Below are positions 17,158 to 25,860 of a stretch of DNA of 64,000 bases, one piece after another; within the stretch, counting starts at the first letter, position 1, and every line of letters starts with the position of its first letter. Source of the DNA: Austwickia chelonae NBRC 105200 (lineage in GTDB: Bacteria > Actinomycetota > Actinomycetes > Actinomycetales > Dermatophilaceae); the NCBI RefSeq assembly GCF_000298175.1, contig NZ_BAGZ01000004.1:62001-126000 (forward strand), written 5' to 3'. Both the position numbers and the translations under genes were made by a program. Below the pieces are notes generated by a model. That model did no database searches and was not told the origin of the DNA. It worked only from the letters and a program-made list of their open reading frames with translations.

Positions 17158-17366
17158 AGGCGTGGAACGCCCGGGTTAACAAGCGTGCACCATCACCCCG
17201 ACCAGGACGTACGTCCGAACGGAGATCCGTCCATCAGTGGACTGCCCGCGAGTGGGTACCCGTTTGCCCCACGTCGGGCGAAGCCCTTCGGGCATCGCCG
17301 TCACTTCCAGGTCTACCCCCCACCACATGAACAGACCAGAGCATCCGGGCGTTGCCAAGATCACAC

Positions 17367-18218
17367 TTAAGATGAAACGGATTTATTCAACTTTCCCACC
17401 CGTACTTCGTCGGCGATTCGAACCCCTTCGGCCACAGCAACCGACATCGAATTGCTCCAATGAGCGAGCCACACTTCGAGCCCTTCCCGCGTCCCGGTGG
17501 CATAAGCGGCCGCAGCCCCCAGGTAAGCGGCATGACCGCCGTGCCCCTGCCCCAGCTCACACACCGCCACCCCCGTCGGATCCAATCCGCTCTCCTGCAG
17601 GTAAGCCCGCTCCAGAGCCCGCGCCACCAGACCGTTCCCCCTGACGAACGGACGAAGATGCAGGATCTCGGCGTGGATCAACGCCCCCGCCACGAAGGCC
17701 GGCGCCCCGGCCGCCGTCAACAACTCCCCGACCTGGTGCAAACGCACCGACAACTCCTCCGCCGCCGGCACCGGCCCCAGGTCCACCAACTCGTGGACCT
17801 CCTCCCCCGGCCGCCGCGGACGCCCCACCTGCTCCGGCGAGAGCAGACCGGCCGCCGCCGCCACGTGCAACCGGCCCAAGGCCTGCGCCGGGGAACGCCG
17901 CAGGAGCCGGGTGACGTACTCACTCTCCGCAGTGACCTGCACCGCCCCCTGCACGACCGCCGCGGACGCATCCTCACGGGTGCTCTCACCGGCCAGACCG
18001 CACCACCTCAACCGCACCGTGGCCGCGTCGATCCGGACCCCCTCCAGCTCGGCACTCGCCCAGGCGCCACGCACCCGGGACTCCGAAGCGGACTCGGGGA
18101 TACGCCGACGCAGAGCCGGATGCCAACGCAACGCGGTACAGGCCTCACGGACCTCATCCATCGACGAGGCCACGGCAGGCCAACGGGCTATCAACTGCAG
18201 ATCCGCCACCAAGGTCAC
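17367..18218 (-). CDS. Fic-family protein with degenerate active-site motif
   Basis: 283 residues. Fic proteins normally transfer AMP to target hydroxyls using the motif HPFx(D/E)GNGRxxR. Here the corresponding stretch (about residues 189-200) is RPFVRGNGLVAR, so the catalytic His, the acidic residue and the first Arg are replaced. Upstream, SAELEG (55-60) matches the inhibitory helix motif (S/T)xxxE(G/N) of self-inhibited Fic proteins. The fold is probably kept, but AMPylation is doubtful. It may be a pseudoenzyme or use another chemistry. It is divergent from the histidine kinase gene with only 23 bp between the start codons. Confidence 0.78.
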   Translation of the reverse strand: MTLVADLQLIARWPAVASSMDEVREACTALRWHPALRRRIPESASESRVRGAWASAELEGVRIDAATVRLRWCGLAGESTREDASAAVVQGAVQVTAESEYVTRLLRRSPAQALGRLHVAAAAGLLSPEQVGRPRRPGEEVHELVDLGPVPAAEELSVRLHQVGELLTAAGAPAFVAGALIHAEILHLRPFVRGNGLVARALERAYLQESGLDPTGVAVCELGQGHGGHAAYLGAAAAYATGTREGLEVWLAHWSNSMSVAVAEGVRIADEVRVGKLNKSVSS

Positions 18219-18241
18219 CCCGCCAGCCTAGAGTTCTCGAC

Positions 18242-19465
18242 GTGAGCGCAGTGTCGCCTTCGTCAGCTTTCGTCACGGTCGACGGACTCCCCGGATGGGT
18301 CCTGGTGGTGGCGATGTCGACGGCCGCCCTCCTCATCGTGATGGTGATCACGTACGTGCTGCGGCACCGCGGACGCCTCAGCTCCCCCGAGGCCCAGGCC
18401 ACCTATCAGGCCCTGCACGTCGCCTCGGAAGCGGCACGACACCTCCGGGACGGGCTGACCCCGAAGGCGGCCGGACGAGCCGCCCGGAACCTGCGACCGC
18501 TGCTGCAGGTGTCCGCGGTCTCCCTGTGCGATCCCACGGACGTCCTCGCCTGGGAAGGCGCCGGGGAGCACCACCGGGACCAGGTCTTCGAACTCAGCCG
18601 GGCCGTCCTCGACAAGGGCATCACCGTCCGCTTGGGTGCGAAGGACCTGGAGTGCGCCGACCCGACCTGCCCGATCCGCAACGCGATCCTCGCCCCGGTC
18701 GTCAACGACGACCGCACCGTGGCGGTCCTCGCCTCCTATCACGACACCGTCAGCGCAGACCTGGTACGCGCCACCGAAGCGGTCGCCGACTGGATCTCCA
18801 CCCAACTGGACCTGGCCGAGCTGTCCGTCGAACGCGAACGGGTCATGGAAGCCGAACTCCGGGCCCTCCGCGCCCAGATCAGTCCGCATTTCATCTACAA
18901 CTCGTTGGCCGCCATCGCCAGTTTCGTCCGCACCGATCCGCCGCGGGCCCGGGAACTGCTCCTGGAATTCGCCGACTTCACCCGTTACGCACTGCGTAAA
19001 TCCGGGCCGATGGCCACACTCTCCGAAGAATTGGAGAACATCCAGCGCTATCTGACCTTGGAGGAGGCCAGATTCGGCGATCGAATGGAAGTGAGCCTGA
19101 TGTTGGCCCCCGAGGTGTTGGCCGTCCAGGTGCCCACATTGACGATTCAGCCCCTGGTCGAGAACGCCGTCAAACACGGCATCGAAACCTCGACCGGCGT
19201 CGGACATATCTCGATCACCGCACGCGACATGGGTGCCGATGCGGAGATCGCGATCGAGGACGACGGAGTGGGCGCCGACCCCGAGGAGATCAGGGCCATG
19301 TTGGCCGGACAACGCGGTGATCATGTGGGGTTGACCAATGTCGACGCCCGGCTACGGCAGACCTTCGGCGACGAATACGGTTTGGTCGTGGAGACCGCAA
19401 TCGGCGCCGGCGCAAAGGTCTCTTTCCGAGTTCCGAAGTACGCGCGTCGAGTTCAGGACCGTTGA
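18242..19465 (+). CDS. LytS/YehU-type sensor histidine kinase with GAF-like domain
   Basis: 407 residues from GTG 18242. One membrane helix (about residues 18-40) anchors the protein. A GAF-like sensory domain follows (about 60-190) with the cysteine pair CADPTC. The kinase has the LytS-type H-box AQISPHFIYNSLAAI, the N-box PLVENAVKHGI and an HATPase domain with DDGVGADP. It would phosphorylate the LytTR regulator encoded 26 bp downstream. The CxxxxC pair may sense redox state or metal, which is inference. Confidence 0.9.
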   Translation: MSAVSPSSAFVTVDGLPGWVLVVAMSTAALLIVMVITYVLRHRGRLSSPEAQATYQALHVASEAARHLRDGLTPKAAGRAARNLRPLLQVSAVSLCDPTDVLAWEGAGEHHRDQVFELSRAVLDKGITVRLGAKDLECADPTCPIRNAILAPVVNDDRTVAVLASYHDTVSADLVRATEAVADWISTQLDLAELSVERERVMEAELRALRAQISPHFIYNSLAAIASFVRTDPPRARELLLEFADFTRYALRKSGPMATLSEELENIQRYLTLEEARFGDRMEVSLMLAPEVLAVQVPTLTIQPLVENAVKHGIETSTGVGHISITARDMGADAEIAIEDDGVGADPEEIRAMLAGQRGDHVGLTNVDARLRQTFGDEYGLVVETAIGAGAKVSFRVPKYARRVQDR

Positions 19466-19490
19466 GCGCACCTGGCGGTACGCTCAACGC

Positions 19491-20264
19491 ATGACTACGG
19501 AAGCCACCCGGACCGGAAAGGACGGCCTGTCGGTTCTCGTCGTCGACGACGAGATGCCGGCGCTGAATGAACTGGCGTGGCTGTTGAATCAAGACGAACG
19601 GATAGCCGACGTACGCACGGCACAAAGTGGCGCCGATGCTTTACGCGCCCTCGACGCAGCCACCGCAGACGTCGTTTTCTGCGATATCAGCATGCCCGGA
19701 TTGGACGGGCTCGAACTGGCCCGCGTCCTCGGCCGTTTCGCCGAAAAACCACAAGTGGTCTTCGTCACCGCCTACGAGAAGCACGCCGTCGACGCCTTCG
19801 AGGTGTCCGCGACCGACTACCTGGTCAAACCGATCCGGGAAGAACGTCTCTCCGAAGCCGTACGCCGGGTCGTCGCCGCCCGGAGCAATGGCACCTCCTC
19901 CTCGTCCGTGCCGGCGCCCGAGGACGAGACCATCCCGGTCGAACTGGGCGGGGTCACCACCTTCGTCCAACGCAGCGACATCATCTACGTCCAGGCCCAG
20001 GGCGACTACGCCCGCCTGCACACGCGCACCACCAGCCACCTCATCCGCGTCTCCCTCACGACCCTGGAGGAACGGTGGGCCGCGGCAGGTTTCGTCCGCA
20101 TCCACCGCAGCACCCTGGTCTCCCTGCCCGCCGTCACCCAGGTCCGTACCGAACGAGGACGCTGCGTCGTCGTCCTCGACGGCATCGAACTCCAGGTGAG
20201 CCGCCGGCACACCCGTGAACTGCGCGAGCGCCTGCTGCGCCTGCCCGGTCAGGAACGCCCCTGA
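19491..20264 (+). CDS. LytTR-family response regulator
   Basis: 257 residues from ATG 19491. The receiver domain has VVDDE at the acidic pocket and the phospho-acceptor Asp at about residue 65 (FCDISMPG). The switch Lys lies in TDYLVKPI. A C-terminal LytTR DNA-binding domain (about 155-255) includes VRIHRSTLVSL. It is the partner of the upstream kinase and probably activates the downstream membrane transporter genes, as LytS/LytTR pairs do for pyruvate transporters in enterobacteria. Confidence 0.92.
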   Translation: MTTEATRTGKDGLSVLVVDDEMPALNELAWLLNQDERIADVRTAQSGADALRALDAATADVVFCDISMPGLDGLELARVLGRFAEKPQVVFVTAYEKHAVDAFEVSATDYLVKPIREERLSEAVRRVVAARSNGTSSSSVPAPEDETIPVELGGVTTFVQRSDIIYVQAQGDYARLHTRTTSHLIRVSLTTLEERWAAAGFVRIHRSTLVSLPAVTQVRTERGRCVVVLDGIELQVSRRHTRELRERLLRLPGQERP

Positions 20265-20317
20265 CCCCGCACTCGAGGGGTGGCCCCCGGCCGACGCACC
20301 AACTGTCCCGCGGGGAT

Positions 20318-20683
20318 GTGTCCCGGCGGGTGCGGGTCACCTCGCCCCGCAGTCAGGCCCGTCGGCGCGCGCCGCGTCGTTCGTTGAGCAGCGAGATCGG
20401 TGAGCAGACCGACCTGGGTGAGGTCTATGTCACCTCGTTGGTGCGGGCGCAGCTGAGGCTGTCCCTGGTGGTGCTCGGTGGGGTGGTGGTCGCGGTGGGC
20501 ATCCTGCCCGCGTTGCTGGCTCTCCTGCCGGGGCTCGCGCAGGTGCAGATCGGGCCGGTGCCCTTGCGTTGGGTGTTGGTCGGTGGGGTGCTCTACCCCT
20601 TCCTGCTGATGGTGGCCCGCTCGTACACCCGGGCTGCGGAGCGGGTCGAACAGGACTTCCACGATCTGGTGCGACGGCGGTGA
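20318..20683 (+). CDS. Small two-helix membrane protein
   Basis: 121 residues from GTG 20318. A basic, Arg-rich N-terminus precedes two membrane helices (about 48-70 and 82-100) and a charged C-terminal tail. Its stop overlaps the GTG start of the symporter gene (GTGA). Small DUF485-like proteins often precede acetate/solute symporters, and this one sits in the same place, so a role as transporter partner is likely. I cannot assign it to a named family with certainty. Confidence 0.7.
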   Translation: MSRRVRVTSPRSQARRRAPRRSLSSEIGEQTDLGEVYVTSLVRAQLRLSLVVLGGVVVAVGILPALLALLPGLAQVQIGPVPLRWVLVGGVLYPFLLMVARSYTRAAERVEQDFHDLVRRR

Positions 20684-22218
20684 CCGGTTCGCTGTCGGTG
20701 GTGGCGGTCGTCGCGGTCTGTGTGGTGACCGTGGCGGTGGGGGGTTTCGGTCTGCGCTGGTCGCGGACCACCAGTGACTTCTATGTCGCCGGGCGGGCGG
20801 TGTCGAGTTCGTGGAATGCCGCCGCCATCGGCGGTGAGTATCTTTCCGCGGCATCTTTCCTGGGTGTGGCCGGGTTGGTCTTCCTGACCGGTCTGGACAT
20901 GCTGTGGGTCCCGGTGGGGTACACGCTGGGCTTCTTGATGTTGTTGATCTTCGTGGCGGCCCCCTTGCGGCGCTCCGGGGCGTACACCCTGCCCGATTTC
21001 GCGGAGATCAGGTTGGGCAGTGCCCGGTTGCGTGCCCTGTGCACCGCGCTCGTGGTGATCACCGGTTGGGTCTATCTGTTGCCGCAGCTCCAGGGGGCGG
21101 GGCTGGCGTTACGGGCGTTGACCGGTGCCCCGGCGTGGTGCGGGGGCGCGGTGGTGTCGGTGGTGGTGGCGGCGAACGTGATGGCCGGGGGGATGCGTTC
21201 GTTGACCCTCATCCAGGCGGTGCACTACTGGGTGAAGTTGGTGGCCATCGCGGTGCCTGCGGTGGTCGTGGTGTGGCTGTGGATGCGGGGCGGTCAGCCG
21301 ACCCCGCCGATGGGTTGGTCCTTCCAGGGGCGGATGCCGGGCCATCCCGATTCCACGGTGTCCTCCCTGTACCTGACGTACAGCAGTTTGTTGGCCCTAT
21401 GTCTGGGGACGATGGGTCTGCCGCACATCGTGGTGCGTTTCTACACCAATCCCGACGGGCGTCAGGCGCGGCGGACGACCGTCGCGGTGATCGCGCTGTT
21501 GTCGGTCTTCTACCTGTTCCCTCCGATCTACGGGATGGTGGGGAGGATCCATCTGCCGACGTCCTCTGGGGAGTTCGTCTCCGACACGGTGGTGCTCCTG
21601 TTGCCCCAGGCGGCGGTGCCCGGCGCGGTGGGCGAGTTGTTGACGGCGGTGGTCGCCGCCGGTGCCTTCGCGGCTTTCCTGTCGACGGCGTCCGGGCTGA
21701 CCCTGGCGGTGGCGGGGGTGCTCGACCAGGACGTGGTCCGTCCTCTGTTGGGGGTGCGTCATGGTGCGGAGGACGACGGGATCACGAGTTTCCGGTTGTC
21801 GACGCTCCTGGCGACGGCGATCCCCTGTCTGCTCCTGTTGGGCACCGAGGGTGCTTCCCTGGCGACCACGGTGGGTCTGGCCTTCGCGTTGACGGCGTCG
21901 ACCTTCTGTCCGTTGCTGGTGTTGGGGGTGTGGTGGCGGGGTGCGACCGCGGCCGGGGTGGGTGTGGGGATGACGGTGGGTGCGGTGACCTCGTTGACGG
22001 CGGCGGTGGTGACCGTCTCGGGGGTCGGCCTGTCCGGGTGGCCGCTCCTGCTGGCCGCGCAGCCCGCGGCGTGGACGGTCCCGTCGGCCTTCGTCACGGC
22101 TGTCGTGGTGTCCTGGGTGACGAGGGCACAGGTCCCGGCGGACGTGATGCGTGTCTTCGTGCGTCTGCATGCTCCGGAGTCCTTGAACCTGGCTCGGGGG
22201 GACGACGACCGGATGTGA
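20680..22218 (+). CDS. Sodium:solute symporter (SSS family, acetate/pyruvate-type)
   Basis: 512 residues from GTG 20680, overlapping the stop of the previous gene. About 13 membrane helices. The family signature region SDFYVAGRAVSSSWNAAAIG appears near the N-terminus, with FLSTASGLTLAVAGVLDQD further on. ActP/MctC-like carboxylate symporters share this form. Linked two-component genes and a nearby acetyl-CoA synthetase gene point to uptake of acetate, propionate or pyruvate. The substrate is inferred. Confidence 0.88.
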   Translation: MTGSLSVVAVVAVCVVTVAVGGFGLRWSRTTSDFYVAGRAVSSSWNAAAIGGEYLSAASFLGVAGLVFLTGLDMLWVPVGYTLGFLMLLIFVAAPLRRSGAYTLPDFAEIRLGSARLRALCTALVVITGWVYLLPQLQGAGLALRALTGAPAWCGGAVVSVVVAANVMAGGMRSLTLIQAVHYWVKLVAIAVPAVVVVWLWMRGGQPTPPMGWSFQGRMPGHPDSTVSSLYLTYSSLLALCLGTMGLPHIVVRFYTNPDGRQARRTTVAVIALLSVFYLFPPIYGMVGRIHLPTSSGEFVSDTVVLLLPQAAVPGAVGELLTAVVAAGAFAAFLSTASGLTLAVAGVLDQDVVRPLLGVRHGAEDDGITSFRLSTLLATAIPCLLLLGTEGASLATTVGLAFALTASTFCPLLVLGVWWRGATAAGVGVGMTVGAVTSLTAAVVTVSGVGLSGWPLLLAAQPAAWTVPSAFVTAVVVSWVTRAQVPADVMRVFVRLHAPESLNLARGDDDRM

Positions 22219-22781
22219 GGGCGGGGCCCTGCCCGAGGACGGGGCCCGTCCGGCCCTGAGAGCGGGTTCGCCTCGGGCGCAAGTGGTCCGCCGGGGTATT
22301 GTCGTCGATCCAGTGTGCTGACCCACCGACATCGAAGTTGGACGGTCGGCTATGGTCGGGGGGTGCCCTTTTTCTTCCCGCGCTCGACGGTCGTTCCGGT
22401 GTCCGGCTATTCGCCGCCGCTGATATCCGTGGGGTAGGAGAGGAAGAGGCTCGGCAGCGCGGTCGCGGCTGTGTCGGATCACTCACCGGTCTGCCCGCAG
22501 CGGCCACTGCCCGTCCGTGGCGAGATACTCGTCCGCCCGTCCGTGCGGAACGGAACGGCGGCCGATTCCCTGAACGCCACGGATGTCACGAGGAAGACCA
22601 GCAGAAAGCGCAGCGCCACCAGTGAAGTCTTCGTCCATGTCGATCGTGGATGACCGGTGCGCGCCCGGCCGACCCGACCAGGAGTCGCCCGGATGATCTC
22701 CCGACGAGATCGACAGCACCATTTTGATGACGGAGCCCGCCGACCCGGCACGACCCGGGACACCCACGCAGGAGGACCCCG
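22219..22781 (+). other. Intergenic region without a supported gene
   Basis: 560 bp between the symporter and the next plus-strand gene. Short GC-rich inverted repeats just after the symporter stop (around 22217-22252) may terminate it. Short frames here lack ribosome binding sites and coding character. Otherwise I see nothing assignable. Confidence 0.4.
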
Positions 22782-23699
22782 ATGAGCGATCCGACACGTC
22801 GCCACGACTACTTCGACTCTGATGCCGACGGGGTTGCCGATACGCCCGACCCGGAGCAGGCCCAGGACGAGTACCGTTACGCACCGATCGTGTTGATCGG
22901 TGCCGCGGTGATGCTCGTCCTGGCGATCGGGACCTCCACCTGGACCTTGCACAATGCGACCCGAGGCACCAGTTCCAGCGCGGTGGCCGCCAAGGCCGGC
23001 CACACCTCCAGCGCCTCGCCCGCCGGCGCAGGCCAGACGTCCAAGCCCGGCGGGAACACCGACGGTCGTTCCCCGGGTGCGAAACCCGAGGAGAAGTCGG
23101 CGACGGCACCGGCCGGGGAGCCCAAGCCGGCCGAGAAGGGGCAGGACGACAAGGCCGCCGACAAGGACGTCGAGAAGCCCGGCGAGGACAAGGCCGGACA
23201 GGAGACGGCCAAGGGCGCAGAACCCGGCGCCGACCGTACCCCGGCCGGGGTGGCAGCGCCATCGACGCCCAAACCGACGTCCAAGGAGACCGGCGCCCCT
23301 GCGGAGACTCCCGCTCCCGGTGAGGAAGGCACCCTGTCCGTGTTGAGCAAGCTCAGCACCTCCGATGCCGCAGGTGTCCCTGCGCAGGGTCGTCCGATGG
23401 CCTATCTGCAGATCCGTTGGGTGGGCGCCCAGGACAACTTCGTCACCCCGCCGTCCGGTTCCAAGACGTGGACCGCCGCTGACATCCTGGCCGCGCACAA
23501 GGCCCACCAGGCGACCTTCCCCAGCGCGAAGTTGATGTCCTGGACGGAGAAGGGCGGCCGCCAGGTGTGGTCGACGGTCGTCACCAACCCCGAGTGGAAG
23601 ACCCGGCAGGACGCCGTGAAGTGGTGCCAGGACACGTACAGCTCCTACGGCCCGTACGAGAAGAGCACCGCGCTGCGCAGCCGCTGCTACGTTCCCTGA
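22782..23699 (+). CDS. Membrane-anchored protein with Lys/Pro/Ala/Glu-rich linker, unknown function
   Basis: 305 residues with GGAGG-type SD upstream. An acidic N-terminal segment of about 40 residues precedes a single membrane helix (about 41-60). A low-complexity linker rich in Lys, Glu, Pro, Ala and Gly follows (about 65-190), then a compact C-terminal domain of about 100 residues. That domain has several Trp residues and two Cys (KWCQDTY and SRCYVP) that could form a disulfide. The layout suggests an extracytoplasmic domain held away from the membrane, perhaps wall-associated. I do not recognise the domain. Confidence 0.75.
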   Translation: MSDPTRRHDYFDSDADGVADTPDPEQAQDEYRYAPIVLIGAAVMLVLAIGTSTWTLHNATRGTSSSAVAAKAGHTSSASPAGAGQTSKPGGNTDGRSPGAKPEEKSATAPAGEPKPAEKGQDDKAADKDVEKPGEDKAGQETAKGAEPGADRTPAGVAAPSTPKPTSKETGAPAETPAPGEEGTLSVLSKLSTSDAAGVPAQGRPMAYLQIRWVGAQDNFVTPPSGSKTWTAADILAAHKAHQATFPSAKLMSWTEKGGRQVWSTVVTNPEWKTRQDAVKWCQDTYSSYGPYEKSTALRSRCYVP

Positions 23700-23856
23700 T
23701 CATCCGGCTGGGGCGTCGATCCGGTCCGGTGACGGGCCCGTTCAACGCCCCAGCCGTCTGTTCCGTCGCCTGCCTGCGGGGTGCACCGGCGTTCATGTCC
23801 TCCCCTCCGGGAAAGATCGAGATGTCCGATGACGTACGTCTTCCCAGGAGGCTCCG

Positions 23857-25815
23857 GTGGCCGAAGAGACCCTGTCCCATCTTCTCCACGAGGACCGACG
23901 TTTTCCGCCCGACGAGGACGTGGCCGCCTTCGCCAACGGCCGACGTGAACTCCTCACCCAGGCCGAGAACGACCTGGAGACCTTCTGGGCCGACCGCGGC
24001 CGTGAGTACGTCACCTGGGCGAAGGATTTCGAGCAGGTCCTCGACTGGTCGCAGGCGCCGTTCGCGAAATGGTTCGTCGGCGGCGAACTGAACGCGTCGT
24101 ACAACTGCGTCGACCGCCACGTGGAGGCCGGCCACGGCGACCGGGTCGCCATCCATTTCGTGGGAGAACCGGGCGACACCCGTGACATCACCTATGCCGA
24201 GCTCCAGGCCGAGGTCGCCCGGTGTGCCAACGCCTTGACCGACCTGGGGGTCGGCAAGGGCGATGTGGTGATGATCTACCTGCCGATGATCCCGGAGGCG
24301 GCCGTCACGATGCTGGCCTGCGCCCGGCTCGGGGCCCCGCACTCGGTGGTCTTCGGTGGTTTCTCCGCGGACGCCTTGCGGAGCCGCATCGCCGACGCCC
24401 AGGCGAAGGTCGTGGTCACCGCGGATGCCGGTTTCCGGCGGGGCAGACCGTCCCCCTTGAAGCCGGCGGTGGACCAGGCCGTCGCGGCGGAGGATTCACC
24501 GGTGCACAAGGTGCTGGTCGTCGACCGTTGCGGCACCCAGGTGGCCTGGGACGAGGGCCGCGACGTCTGGTGGCACGAGGCCGTGGCCGCGGCGTCCCCC
24601 GAATGCCCCCCGCGGACGGTGGACGCCGAACATCCGCTGTTCATCCTCTACACCTCCGGGACGACGGGAAAACCGAAGGGCATCCTGCACACCACCGGGG
24701 GGTACCTGGTGCAGTCGGCGTACACCCACCGGGTCGTGCACGACCTCCACCCCGAGACCGATGTGTACTGGTGCACGGCCGACATCGGCTGGGTCACCGG
24801 GCACAGTTATGTCGTCTACGGGCCGATGGCCAACGGGGCGACCCAGGTCATGTACGAGGGCACCCCCGACTCCCCGCACCAGGGACGGTGGTGGGAGATC
24901 TGCCAGCAGTACGGCGTGACCATCCTCTACACGGCGCCGACCGCGATCCGCACCTTCATGAAATGGGGTGCGGACATCCCGGCGCAGTACGACCTGAACC
25001 GGATCCGCATCCTCGGATCGGTGGGTGAACCCATCAATCCCGAGGCCTGGATGTGGTACCGGGAGCACATCGGAGGCGGGCGGGCGCCCATCGTGGACAC
25101 GTGGTGGCAGACCGAGACCGGGGCGATCATGATCTCTCCCCTGCCGGGGCTCACCACCTTGTGCCCGGGGTCCGCGCAGACCGCCGTCCCGGGGATCGTC
25201 GCGGAGGTCGTCGACGACGACGCCCGCCCCGTCGGCAACGGCGAAGGCGGTTATCTGGTCATCACCGAGCCGTGGCCGGCGATGCTCCGCGGCATCTGGG
25301 GCGACCCGCAACGCTACCGGGACACCTACTGGTCCAGATGGGAACACCTCTACTTCGCCGGTGACGGCGCGAAGAAGGACGAGGACGGCAATATCTGGGT
25401 ACTCGGCCGGGTCGACGACGTGATGAATGTCTCCGGCCACCGACTGTCCACCTCCGAGATCGAATCAGCACTGGTCAGCCACCCGAAGGTCGCCGAGGCC
25501 GCGGTGGTCGGAGCGAGCGACGACATGACCGGTCAGGCCGTGGTCGCTTTCGTGATCCTGCGGGGCGATGCGACGGGCGGCGACGAGGAGGCCCTGGTCG
25601 CAGAGCTGAAGGCGCATGTCGGCCAGGAGATCGGAGCGATCGCCAAACCGCGGTCGATCATGGTCGTCTCCGAACTGCCCAAGACCCGGTCGGGCAAGAT
25701 CATGCGCCGTCTGCTGCGCGATGTCGCGGAGAACCGTGAGATCGGGGATGTGACCACCCTCGCCGATGCCACGGTGATGGATTTCATCAAGAACAATCTG
25801 CAGGCCAAGGCCTGA
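23857..25815 (+). CDS. acsA: Acetyl-CoA synthetase
   Basis: 652 residues from GTG 23857 with AGGAGG upstream. Adenylate-forming enzyme: acetate + ATP + CoA gives acetyl-CoA + AMP + PPi. Motifs: P-loop-like LYTSGTTGKPKGI, WWQTETGAIM, the hinge region GRVDDVMNVSGHRLS and the C-terminal KTRSGKIMRR carrying the lysine that is acetylated in homologues. Length is standard for Acs. Together with the symporter upstream it gives a route from external acetate to acetyl-CoA. In M. tuberculosis acs (Rv3667) has a comparable position in this region. Confidence 0.97.
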   Translation: MAEETLSHLLHEDRRFPPDEDVAAFANGRRELLTQAENDLETFWADRGREYVTWAKDFEQVLDWSQAPFAKWFVGGELNASYNCVDRHVEAGHGDRVAIHFVGEPGDTRDITYAELQAEVARCANALTDLGVGKGDVVMIYLPMIPEAAVTMLACARLGAPHSVVFGGFSADALRSRIADAQAKVVVTADAGFRRGRPSPLKPAVDQAVAAEDSPVHKVLVVDRCGTQVAWDEGRDVWWHEAVAAASPECPPRTVDAEHPLFILYTSGTTGKPKGILHTTGGYLVQSAYTHRVVHDLHPETDVYWCTADIGWVTGHSYVVYGPMANGATQVMYEGTPDSPHQGRWWEICQQYGVTILYTAPTAIRTFMKWGADIPAQYDLNRIRILGSVGEPINPEAWMWYREHIGGGRAPIVDTWWQTETGAIMISPLPGLTTLCPGSAQTAVPGIVAEVVDDDARPVGNGEGGYLVITEPWPAMLRGIWGDPQRYRDTYWSRWEHLYFAGDGAKKDEDGNIWVLGRVDDVMNVSGHRLSTSEIESALVSHPKVAEAAVVGASDDMTGQAVVAFVILRGDATGGDEEALVAELKAHVGQEIGAIAKPRSIMVVSELPKTRSGKIMRRLLRDVAENREIGDVTTLADATVMDFIKNNLQAKA

Positions 25816-25819
25816 ACCC

Positions 25820-25852
25820 GGCGGGGGCGGCAGCTGACCCGCCGCCCCCGCC
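25820..25852. terminator. Bidirectional terminator hairpin between acsA and the permease
   Basis: GGCGGGGGCGGC (25820-25831) pairs perfectly with GCCGCCCCCGCC (25841-25852) across a 9-nt loop. It lies in the 45-bp gap between two convergent genes, so it probably serves both. Confidence 0.7.
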
Positions 25853-25860
25853 GTCCCCGT

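Larger units (their letters stand above)
16746..17366. other. Hairpin-rich intergenic region between fic and the GH13 gene
   Basis: 620 bp with no convincing protein gene. It holds a minus-strand terminator at 16834-16858, a 14-bp-stem hairpin at 16856-16889 and a 30-bp perfect palindrome at 17128-17157. A strong SD-like AGGGAGGTGAT lies at 17015-17025 just before a possible tiny ORF. The remaining 17158-17366 shows nothing I can assign. A small RNA on the minus strand between the palindrome and the terminator is possible. Confidence 0.5.

Noticed and set aside
16746-17366. Known structured RNAs (RNase P, tmRNA, SRP RNA, cobalamin riboswitch)
   Set aside because: None of their conserved core sequences could be found in this hairpin-rich gap.
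22299-22625. A 108-residue open frame after the symporter
   Set aside because: No ribosome binding site, no recognisable motif and composition unlike neighbours.
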